A stretch of DNA of 64,000 bases from Poecilobothrus nobilitatus. Its lineage: Eukaryota > Arthropoda > Insecta > Diptera > Dolichopodidae. The stretch lies in the NCBI GenBank assembly GCA_947095535.1, contig OX352773.1, positions 92,724,670 through 92,788,669 of the forward strand, given 5' to 3'. Positions 47,206 to 57,711 of this stretch are shown here, piece after piece (position 1 is the stretch's first letter; each line of letters opens with the position of its first letter). A program made the position numbers and the translations under genes. A model generated the notes under the pieces. The model searched no databases, was not told where the DNA came from, and was given only the letters and a program-made list of their open reading frames with translations.

Positions 47206-50200
47206 AAACGGGCTCTAATTATGTAATCGTAAAGCGTGAGTCTTAGTTTTAGTTTGTTAACGTTAGTATCAAAGAACTCATACATTAAATTGGTTCTTCT
47301 TAATATTTAATAAAGTGTTTCAAATTTCGCTATAGTTTAGAGTTGTGTGTGATATTACAATGCTCAATTGATCTCAAATTGATAATGGAAAAATTATTGA
47401 CATCATCGGGAATCTGAATCAGCGTCTAACACATTTATTAGTGTTCAAGCATCTATGTGTAATACAAAATTTGAAAGGATCGGACGCGGTAGCTAAAATA
47501 AAGTTTAATTCTATTTTTAAATATTTAGTTTTGAAGATCATTCATAAAAAATACAAATGAGACCTATCTTGAAATATAAATTTATATAATTTTTATTATA
47601 CATACTTATATGTAGGTACGTCAGTTTCCGATACTACAAAATATTTAAAATGATGAAATTTTTTTAAATCGGAATAAATTTAAAGAATAAAAGTTTCTAT
47701 TATGGACGATAACATAACAATAAATACAATAACAATAAAATATTTTGATAATTAATTTTTCTTTTTTTTTTTCAATAATATCTGTTTTAATTTTATTGAA
47801 ATTTCTATTGTTATTCATTTTCTATTATGTTGCTCTAATAAAAATTTAAAACGCACATAATATTATAATACTATTTTCAACTCAAGTCCTTATGGTAGGA
47901 AAAATTCCTTTATTTTTTTAATATAAATAGCTACTCAATACATTTTTAATTTTTTTTATTTTTTACTTGAGATTTCCAATGCTTCGGTAGATTTAGAAAA
48001 AAAAATCAAATCATAAAATTTTTAATGGAATTTTCAAAAAATAAAATAAAAAAAAAAATCAGCAACAAAATCAAATAACAAATAATTTTCCTTTATAAAT
48101 TCTACATCAAATAAAAATAATAATAATAAGCCAAAAAAAAAAAATAATTTTTCACAGTCAATCGTTTTCAAGTTTTTTTTAAATTACATGTATCTCAAGA
48201 ATAAATCCAAATATTTCGAATTTTATTTGCTTATTTTTTTTTTTTATTGAAAAATCATGTCCTATTTACAAGGTCGTCCTATATTATGTACATATGTATT
48301 TGTGTCAGTATTTATTTACACAACATACGTATGCACAAAAAAGAAAAAATAAACTTTTTATAGATACATTTGTTAAAGCATAAAAACAAATTATCTGTCT
48401 TTTTTTTTTATTTTTTTTTATTTGTAGTTTTTCTTTTTCTCAATCATCTATCAATTTATTTTTATTTCAAATATTCTAAAATTTTTCTTATTATATACAA
48501 TTCGTTCATATATAAATGATAATATATATATATATATATAGAAATAAGTCTTCCTGTATGTACGCAAATCTTTAAAAGAATAACAGAAAATGTTTTCATA
48601 TCCTTGATTTTCATCCTTCTTCATCAGTTTGATTTTGATATTTTTTTTTTTTGGTATGCCGAACGCATATACAACTCGTCATCATCAGCTGTTTAAAGCT
48701 TAAAAATTTTGTTTTATATTCAATAAATAGTTTTTATTGTTGTTTTTATTTTTTTTTATTTTTCTTTTTATTTTTAATCAAAATCACTTTATTTTTAAAA
48801 AAAAATGAAGTGAATAAAGTACTCCTTTTAACACATGTCTTTACACATACTTCACACATAGCTTTATGTACCATATATAAACTAATTTTTTATATATAAA
48901 AAGAAAAAAATAAAAATAAAAAAACTGCAAAAAATTTCTAAAGGAATATTGAAATTTTTTTTTTTATTTTTTTTCCAAAGTTATACAAGAGAAAAATGTT
49001 CCTATTTAAATATAATAAAAACTCTTAACCTCATCCAATCAATTTCACGTAGAATTTGTCAAGAAAAAAAAAAAGTTTCTAGATTTTGATTTAATTTTCC
49101 TTTTTTTCTTCTTTTCTTTTTTTCTGTTTTTAATAATTTTATTTTTATTTTTTATTTCCAAGGACTTTTTTTAGTAAGTTAAACTGTATATGTATCTATA
49201 AATTTGTGATAGTAACTATTACCACTATTTGAAAACATTTTAAAAGTTTAACTTTATTGTTGGTGGTTTAGAAGTGAGGCAGAATTCTACTGTTACATTA
49301 CATCTATATAACTTTTATTTTAATATTAAATAATTATGACTAAAAACATCTCATCATCGGTTTAGTAAAATTTGAAAGATTTATACTGAAATTTACTTTC
49401 TTAATAGACATTTTCAGTTATTGAAGAATCCTCCATAAAAAAATTTCAATCATCCTTAAAAATGTTTTTGGAGCTAAATTAAAGTCTGTGTATTTTTTTC
49501 CGAAAATTAATTTTATATTTAAGTCAAAATAACTTTTTTATTTTAAATTTCCCTGTTTACGTTTTGCATCTCAATAGGACTGTGGAAAAATAAGGGGAAA
49601 TAATTTTCATTATAATATATTTATTTACCATTTTCAATTCTTCTCAACTACGTTATTCTGGTCCTTGAAATCTCTAATCTTCTTGATTATGTTTATGACA
49701 ATTAAAAGTTTTAATTCTCTATCTCATTTTTACTATTCAGATATATTAGGTACCTATAGTATAGTAATTTATTCTTAACCATCGCAGTTAACCTCACCCC
49801 CTTACTTAAATATTTATCTTTCTAATTCTGAAAATGAAATTGAAATTGAAATTTTGTTTTCCTTCAAAATTTAAGCTTTTGTATAAAATTACGGTATTTG
49901 AAAATTCTTTTAAAACTCAGGTACATCTTTCTTTATTTGCTTAAATGTTAGCATTAATTTATAAAAATAATAGTCATTATAGTTGGTTGATTAATCTACC
50001 CATAGATTAACACCACTACTACCAATAGTACAGTTTAGATAGTAAGCTCTTGATTTATTATTTTTGTTTGTCCTTAAATTTCAAAATTTAAACTTTATTT
50101 TTCAAAATATTCTTTCTCCGTCTTTATGTACACGATAAACTTTAAATTTTTACTTTTCTTAATATAATTATTCATTTCTGATTTTAATATAATAATTTTA

Positions 50201-51978
50201 TTCTTAAAGTAAGTCAACGACTTAAAAATTTTATTTACAACTAAAAAACATAATGTTATAAACCATAGGAGAAAAAAATAATTTTCTCTTCTTTAGACGT
50301 TTGAAATAGCCATTCAAAATAAATTTTTTACTAGTTTTCCCGCCCTTAATTTGCAAACAACAAAAATAAAACATTCAAAACAAAAAAAAACCATTCCTCT
50401 CCTTAGCTTCAATTAATGTTTAATAAAACTGGTTCATAGTAAAATATAAAAACAAATTGTACTGTAAATCTCGAAAAGGATTTACTTACAATAATCTCAG
50501 CACACAGGTGCATAGGAAAAAAACAATACATAAAACGAAATAATCCTGAACAGCAATAAAAATCATCAAAACTATTTTAAAATTCCAATTTAATTTTAAC
50601 TTTGAGTGATTTGACCTCGACCCAAAATAAGACAAAAACAAATACATATAACAAAAATTTTAAGTAAAAAATTGAATGAAAAACTGTTCTTATTTCTGTA
50701 ATGGTAACATAATTTCTTTACCCCTGTTCCATTACATATATTCCAAAGATAAAAGCCTTGGAAAAAAATCACTCATTTGCATACAATTGAACTTTTAATT
50801 TTTTGTTTTTTTTTAATTCAAGAATTTAATGAACCAGAATGATTCAATTTTCTTTTGCACATTTTTCAATAATTCAAGTCTTACTCCTTTCACTTTTTAC
50901 CCTGCTTTTCTTTAAGTTTTTCTATTAAAAAAAAACAGTAATAATAAAGGATATATTGAAGAAAAGGAATAAAAAAATAGGTATATTTCTAAGTATGTAA
51001 AAATATGTATGTATGTCTGTATGCTATTATATATTTAAAAGAAAAAGATAGTGTAAAAGAATTTAAGAATCTGCTTTTTTTGTTTTTGTTTTGTAAAAAA
51101 ATAATTTTAAGCGAATAGAAGACTTCTTTTATATTCTGTTCGAATATTCAATGGAATAACAAAAACTATAAGAAAAGAAAAACCGTAAAAAGGCAAAGAT
51201 ATTTTTGAATTTTCACTTTTTATTATTTGCTTTGAAATTTTCCTTCATTTTCCCTTTTATTTTTTCATAAAGTAAAAAAAATTTTTATATGTAATACGGA
51301 AAAATCAAAGTAGTGTTTACTCGAAATTTTTCAACTTGAATTCTTATGACCTGAATTTGATATGTTTTTTTGTCATAGTTTTATAGAACTGAACTCATTA
51401 ATAATAAAATTTACAAATGAACTAATGAAAATCAAATAAATTGTATTTTTTAAAGAATGTAATAATATTTTATTGTTTATAAAAATTACTTTTTAAAAAG
51501 CAAGGGCAATTCTTTTCAAAGTTTATTAAATGATAATGAATCTTCATTAAAGTTTTTAAAAATGCACTAATGATTTATTATCTCGGTATATTATTTTGAA
51601 TGAATCCTTTTTTTTGTCTATATATTAGCTACATATTACATTAAACTAATCTTTTGTTGGTTTATTTTAAAACTAAATTATCTAGTAATAAAAAGAGAAA
51701 ATATTGCAACTCCTTTTTTTACTTCACATAACTGAACAACTCTGAATAACTCATAGAGAATAAAGGAGTTATTATTGGACCAGAGACGACATACCTATTC
51801 AAATAGTTATTCAAAACTACATCGAGAGCACAAACTTGTAACGCACAAAAACGCTTTTACTCTAATGCTTCATTCACTGTTTCAGCACATTTAGTTCCCA
51901 ACTATAGTTTTAAAAGAAGATTCTAACTCTAACTAATCATTGCTTCAGAACATTTTGCTTCTAACAAAATATATTATT
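47206..51978. other. Long AT-rich stretch, no recognised genes
   Basis: Dominated by A/T runs and short TA arrays (48522-48540). A 50-codon open frame near 47395-47565 has no family signature. Confidence 0.5.
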
Positions 51979-52256
51979 GGGGCTTCGGTAGCCTTCTGGG
52001 TAGGCATGTGGCGTATTAACCGAAGGAGTTTGGGTTCGATCCCTGCACAGGTCGTAAGTGGTTTTTTCTTTACATACCCCCTTTACGACCAAATATAATG
52101 TAAATATATAGTATATAATATAAACAAAATAAATAATATTAGTATATAATTTAATAATAGTATAAAAGCCTATAATAACCTTAGTAACCGATGGTTCAAT
52201 AATATTGCATTACATTTATGTATGTAATATTAATATAAATAAATAAATAAATAAAA
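51979..52256 (+). mobile_element. tRNA-derived SINE
   Basis: The head has an A-box-like TAGCCTTCTGGGTAGGC (51989-52005) and, at tRNA spacing, the B box GGGTTCGATCC (52030-52040), both pol III promoter elements. An unrelated AT-rich body follows, then a tail of AAAT repeats (about 52234-52256). AAAATATATT before and AAAATATTT after the unit may be a target duplication. The cloverleaf is imperfect and there is no tRNA-type end, so it is not a functional tRNA gene. Transcription by pol III from the internal boxes is possible. Confidence 0.75.
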
Positions 52257-53654
52257 TATTTCTCCGGCTTTGTGTCTCCGCTTTTTTTTTAAATGTGAGA
52301 CAGAAGTGTCAAAAAAATCAAAAATGACAGACAGAAAAAAAAAATAATTCTAAACTAAAAAGTTAAAGTTAAATCAACTTTTTTTTCGAGAGAGAAAAAA
52401 AGGTTCAGGTTCAGAAGCAAACTGGTTTATCAGATAGCAACTCAGAATAGAACAGTACCATCACAACAATAAGCAAAATCATGGTTTCTATACAGTATTG
52501 ACAAATATTTAAAAATTTGTAAATGACAACGACATCTAAGCGATTTTAGATAAGATTAACTGCATTTAAATAAAAATTTTAAATTAATTCAAGATACTTA
52601 AAATATTTTATTATTAGATTTAAAAAGAGCTCAGATGAATTTTAATTTAACACAAATGATTTAAGCATAAGTATAGTCTTCTTTTTCGTGCAATACCCTT
52701 TTCAGAATGTATAAGTGACATTGTAGCAAATTTTTTTAACACAAGATACAAGATGGCATATTTTTAGTATGAAAAGTATGCCAAATCCATTACAATTACT
52801 TTTACCATAATTTTCGATCAAAATTAATTTAAGCAACACAAAATCTTTAAATTTAATTATATTCAGTTCTTGACTTCTTGCATCTTATTGCTTATTAGTT
52901 TACCTTCAAAGGGGGAAAAAAATATTTAATAATTATATTATGACACGAAATTTTTTTTCTGAAAAATGTCAATGAAAATATTCTTGTGAATAAAATAACC
53001 TGACAACGTTTCATCGTGAAATGATTTTATGCCGTTAAAATTTTAAGTCTTTTCAACACTTTCGTTTTTTTTTTTTGTACTTATACCATCCGAAGAACTT
53101 CAAGTACTTTTTATAATCTTAATTAAAAATCCTACCAGTATTGTTTTATTTTTTAAATTTTTTTTTTTTTTTTATTAAATCAAAATCATGGTGTCTCGTT
53201 AAAATGACTTCATTTTCAGAATTTATTTTAACAAAACGGCGTGAGTCTGCAATCATTTTATTTGACAATTTAAAACTTTACAATATTTGTATAATATGAA
53301 CCTATAATATTTACATAATATATATTATATGTATGTGTATGTATGTATGTAAATATAAAAGAAAAATAGTTATAATTACTTTTCATTTTAAGTTTAAATG
53401 CGTTTTAAAAGTTGATAAATATCTTAATTTGATTTTTATAAATGACCAAAAAGTTCACCGTTATTAAAATTGTGCAAAAAATTTAAATTGAAAATTCCAA
53501 AAATACATTAATACAAATTACCTATAATTTAGTTAAATTTTTTGAAAATTTAGAAGAACTTAACCTTAGCCTATTTAGGTCAAATTAGATACAACTTCCA
53601 AAGGTAATTTGTGTTTGATTTGTTATTAATTTAAATTGTTATTTCTGGTAGTTT
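52257..53654. other. AT-rich stretch, no recognised features
   Basis: Homopolymers, including a T run at 53157-53174. No coding or repeat boundary seen. Confidence 0.5.
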
Positions 53655-54049
53655 ATAATGGCGCCATGAAATAACGCCTCAAATTTAATTTTTTTTTGCG
53701 GCGTTATTTTATTTTATTGCGGAATTATTTCATTTTTGTATTTTAAAATAAAATAACGCTTCAAAAAGATTTCATATAAATAAAAGTAAAACAATTAGAA
53801 ACTGTATAAATTTTATTGAATATATTTTTTTAACAGTGCAATTGCATTATATCATATATATTTCTACTCTACAATTTGGACAGAAAATAAATGATGCATT
53901 ATCATTTATAGCTTGGGCTTCTTTAGTTACAATGATTCATTATATGAATCAATATCTTCAAATTCAAAAGTTTGTTCTTCTAAACATATTTCAATAACAA
54001 AGAGTTTATAATAGTGAAGGTTCCGCCCTCAAACCCCCACTAAACAAAT

Positions 54050-54505
54050 TAGTGAAATATTTGATTTTGTATCCAACTCTTGAATACCTCCTAACTCCGA
54101 ATCTCACATATTCATATATATAATAAATTGTCAGGCGTCATAAAACCATATGGTGTTATGTCTCATTCGATTAAAACTACTTTAAAAGAAAAACTATTAA
54201 ACTCTAGAATCCAACTCTAAAATCCCTCCTAATTCAGAATCTCGGATATACATATATGTAGGAATTCTGGAAATAGGGAAATATCCTGATTTTGTAACAA
54301 ATTCTAAAATACCTTCTAATTCCTAATCTCTTTTATACATAATGTATGTAAATATTCAGGAAAAAGGAAAATAACTACCCTGATTTTTTAACTAACTCTA
54401 AAATACCTCTAAGTCAAAATCTCGCATATATATATATATATAAATTCTGGAAAAGGGGAAATACCCTGATTTTGTAACCGACTATAAAAACCCTCCGTAT
54501 TATCA
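54050..54505 (+). repeat. ~100-bp tandem units, family E, copy 2
   Basis: Each unit runs TCTGGAAAAGGGGAAATA, CCCTGATTTTGTAAC, then CTAAAATACCTC and AATCTCGCATATATATA. CTAAAAT-CC anchors recur at intervals near 95-100 bases. Opposite-oriented units follow at about 54880-55020. Confidence 0.75.
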
Positions 54506-54547
54506 CATAAATTATTCAATATTTCAAAAGGTTTCAGACAATTTTCT

Positions 54548-54705
54548 ATCGTTCTTGTGGCGGCTTCGCGCTTGTTCTTCGTTCACTCTTCACCCACTCT
54601 CAGCTCTTTCCTTCACAACTCCCTTCGCGCTTCTCTTGAAAAATTAAGACCTGCTGTCCCTGAACCGTGACGAACGCCGGTGCGGAGGCGATAGCCCTCA
54701 TTCCT
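54548..54705. other. GC-rich island of unknown origin
   Basis: About half of the bases are G or C, against roughly a quarter in the window. It contains GTGGCGGCTTCGCGC, CCTTCGCGCTTCTC and CGCCGGTGCGGAGGCGATAG. No ORF with a recognisable domain runs through it on either strand. It lies between oppositely oriented family E units, so it may be foreign sequence captured by, or inserted into, that element. Confidence 0.6.
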
Positions 54706-55198
54706 TATTTCTTTTTGCTTTTCATAAAAATGTCTAAATTTTCACAAAATTTATTATTATTTTTTACAGTCGTCGTTTTTCGTATGAAATTCTGAAACCT
54801 TTTTTTTTTACCCCTATGAAATTCTTTGTTCTGTAAAAATGAGATACAAAATTTATTACAAAATAAAGGTTGCCCTTTTCCGGGTTCTGCCTATATAATA
54901 TGTATTTATTTGGAGGAATTTTATAGTCGGTTACGAAACCAGAGTTGTCTCTTTTTCCATAATCTTTACATATATATATTCTGGAAAAAGCCGATATCTT
55001 AATTTTTGTAACCAACTTTAAAATCGTTCATTCATGAAATGTGGCTTTATGACTTTGGTCTTTATGACACCCCACCGTTATAAATATTCTGAAAACAGCG
55101 TTTCCCTAATTTTGAACTCTACTTCATCATATGTCTGAATCTCGCATATACATATTTATACATATTTTGGGTAAACTATGTATACATATTCTGTAAAT

Positions 55199-55345
55199 GA
55201 AATGACGCCGAAGAATAATGGAATAATGCTTTAAAAAAATGAAATAGCGCCGCAAACAATCAAATAATACCGCATAGAAATGAAATAACGCCGCAAGCAG
55301 ACGAAATAGCATCGCAAAAAATTAAATAACGCCTGAATTTTTGCT
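55199..55345 (+). repeat. 20-22-bp tandem array of GAAATAACGCCGCAA
   Basis: Seven units start at 55199, 55221, 55241, 55261, 55282, 55303 and 55323. Inverted units follow at 55359-55375 and 55412-55432, so the array can fold back on itself. The opposite-strand open frame (55127-55312) is a product of the array. Confidence 0.85.
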
Positions 55346-55797
55346 TTTTTATTTACTTTTTGCGGCGTTATTCCCCATACAAAGTTTTGGAGCTTTATTT
55401 ATTGGAGCTTTATTCGGCGTTATTTCATTCCACCGTTCATAAAAATAATGTTCTTAAAATATTACTATCAAAGGAAACGTTAAATAAAATGTTAGTATAA
55501 TACAATCATTTTTTTTATAAAAACTTAATTTAAATGCTAAAACTACCAACCTAAATCTATAAATAAATACTGCCTTATGTTTACTCCACCATAAAGTAAA
55601 CTAATCTATTGAGGTAAATCTACTTGATTAGAGGACTACTTGAATCAGTAAGCTATTGAAATTTTCGTTAATTTTAAGTATTCAATTATTGATTTTGTTT
55701 TAGATAAAGCGCTTAATCATCTAGTAGAAAAGTGTTTATTTAAATTATCTTATATGTACGAGTATATAAAAGATGCAATATATCTGTGTTTTTTTGA

Positions 55798-57073
55798 TTT
55801 TCAATTATAGCTTCAGTAGCAGAAGAAATTAAAATTAGAGTGTGGTGCAGTTAATAGGTAGGACTATGTTTGTTAAGTTTGTGGTGTGAAGCTCAAAACC
55901 TATAATACCACGCTCTAGCTATAATTAAAAAACGAATATCTTGACCTTTAATTATGTGTGTAAATATAAATTTATAGTTTTTCAAAAAGCTCATTCTAGG
56001 TCTAAACTGTATTTTATTTGTTTAGAAGCTGACTTCTTACTACTATACCACGCTCTAGCTATAATTAAAAAACGAATATCTTGACCCTTAATTATGTATG
56101 TAATATTAAAAAACTCTATTTTTATGAAGAAAGATATTTATTGTTGTTTGGATATAAATCAAACACATTTTTTCTTATAATATATTTTTTATTCTGACTA
56201 CTAATACCCACACTGACCACACGAAACAAAAATTATATATTTTCTTAAAACAGAGTTTCTTAATGTTTCATACATAAATAAAATAAACATATACATACAT
56301 TAGGTGTCAAGGCATTCGTCTTTTAATTATTGTTGCAGTGAGGTGTAGTCTAAATTAAATTTATTTTTAAAATTTACCAATTTTTATCTGAATGTATTAA
56401 TCTTCTCTTAAAAAATAAATCGTACTATGTACAGTTAGGTATGTAGGAATGTAAGTTAATTACTATACTAATGCTACCGAACTTTTTTCTTTAAATAAAT
56501 ACAAACAAATAAAAATATAAATGTAGAAGTTCGATCCCGAAGGAATTTGTTTTAAATTTAGTAGTTAAAATCCTAAAAAATTGTTGTTGAAAAAATTTTA
56601 GAAAAATATAAACATTAATAATAGGATTATGTAAATTTATTGCTGACTTTCAACTACAGGTACAGTAGCAGAGTAAACTAATAGTAGATTATGGTGTAGT
56701 AGATACGGATGGCGTTGCCTGATAAATTTGTGGTGTGAGGTTCAAAGCATAAACAGTCAGATTTTTTATTTAAATATATTTTATAGGTAAGCAAATTTTG
56801 TTTTGAAGATAATAAATTAATGGCTATCTGACTAAATACAATTGCGGTGTTCCTTTTTGTAACTTTTTTTTTTATATTTGTATCCAAACAACAATAAAAT
56901 ATCTTTCTTAAAAATAGAGTTTTTTAATATTACATACATAATTAAGAGTCAAGATAATCGTTTTTTAATTATAGCTAGAGCGTGGTTTAGTAGTAAGAAG
57001 TCAGCTTCTAAACAAATAAAATTCAGTTTAGACATAGAATGAGCTTTTTGAAAAACTATAAATTTATAAAATA
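55798..57073. repeat. Inverted repeat locus with ~200-bp arms, family H
   Basis: Arms 55962-56159 and 56876-57073 are near-identical reverse complements (shared words TTCAAAAAGCTCATTCTA, TAGAAGCTGACTTCTTACTA, CCACGCTCTAGCTATAATTA, TGTATGTAATATTAAAAAAC). A further direct repeat, GTAGCAGA ... TTTGTGGTGTGA, occurs at 55798-55902 and 56646-56750. The block beginning ACCACGCTCTAGC is also duplicated in tandem at 55906 and 56043 (period 137). A transcript would fold into a long hairpin with a ~716-nt loop. Confidence 0.85.
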
Positions 57074-57159
57074 ATTTTTTTTTTGTAAATTTAATGATCT
57101 ATTAGGCCGAATGCAGTTTACAATACTACTGTTACCAAGAATTTTTATGTTTTATGTGC

Positions 57160-57711
57160 CAATGTATGTTCAAGTGTTTAATAAATGCCATTACGTTTGT
57201 GACACCTGAAAAGAGTGGAGCTAGATATGGACTAAATATAGCTAGATATAGATAATAGGGCATGGATCGATATGAGTCGATTAAGCCATGTACATCATTT
57301 ATCAGTATTTCGGAGCACGATAACTCAAAAAATAAAGAAGCTAGGATTCTGAAAGATTTGCGGCATCAGTTTTGTAAAATTCTTAATTTCGTTATTTAAA
57401 TCCAAAAAGTTCGACCGGCGAGTTCGAGTTGTTGAAATTCAACTTCTTTCTTTGTATGAAAATAACTCGGTGTCTATTGAAGAGATCTGAAATTTTCTGA
57501 AAAGATGCCAAGTTGTATGCTAACAACTTTTGTAAAATGGGTAAGTCTAGAGTAGCAGGTACAGGTAGCTGCCATACAACTAGCATAATTTCTATCCTCA
57601 TTACTTGGTACTTAATAAAGCTATACATCTGACATTTTCTAAAAATACGGTTAATACGGTTAATCTAGAATTGACACAGGTCCATACGGTTAATCTAGAA
57701 TTGACACAGTC
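57160..57711 (-). mobile_element. DINE-like element, family A, copy A4
   Basis: On the minus strand the 3' part has GCCATTACGTTTGTGACACC and TTAAGCCATGTAC. The interior has one to two modules (CTGCCATACAACT, ACTCGGTGTCTATTGAAG). The 5' end CTAGAATTGACACAG occurs twice, at 57665 and 57695, because a 30-bp terminal segment is duplicated. The 3' hairpin is degraded. Confidence 0.7.

Larger units (their letters stand above)
53655..55436. mobile_element. Composite foldback-like element (families F and E)
   Basis: Left end 53660-53770 has ATGAAATAACGCC followed by inverted GCGGCGTTATTTTATT. Right end 55199-55432 has direct GAAATAACGCCGC units then inverted units ending CGGCGTTATTTCATTCC. The extreme ends ATGAAATAACGCC (left) and, inverted, AATGAAATAACGCCG (right) match, so the whole may be one ~1.78-kb element. 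Its middle (54000-55170) consists of ~100-bp family E units in both orientations, around a GC-rich island. The unity of the element is inference. Confidence 0.45.

Noticed and set aside
47395..47565. About 50-codon open frame (LTHLLVFKHLCVIQNLK)
   Set aside because: No family signature, AT-rich codons and no supporting context. It cannot be told from chance.
51979..52060. Functional tRNA gene
   Set aside because: A and B boxes are present, but acceptor and anticodon stems do not pair properly and the unit ends in an AAAT tail, so it is called a SINE.
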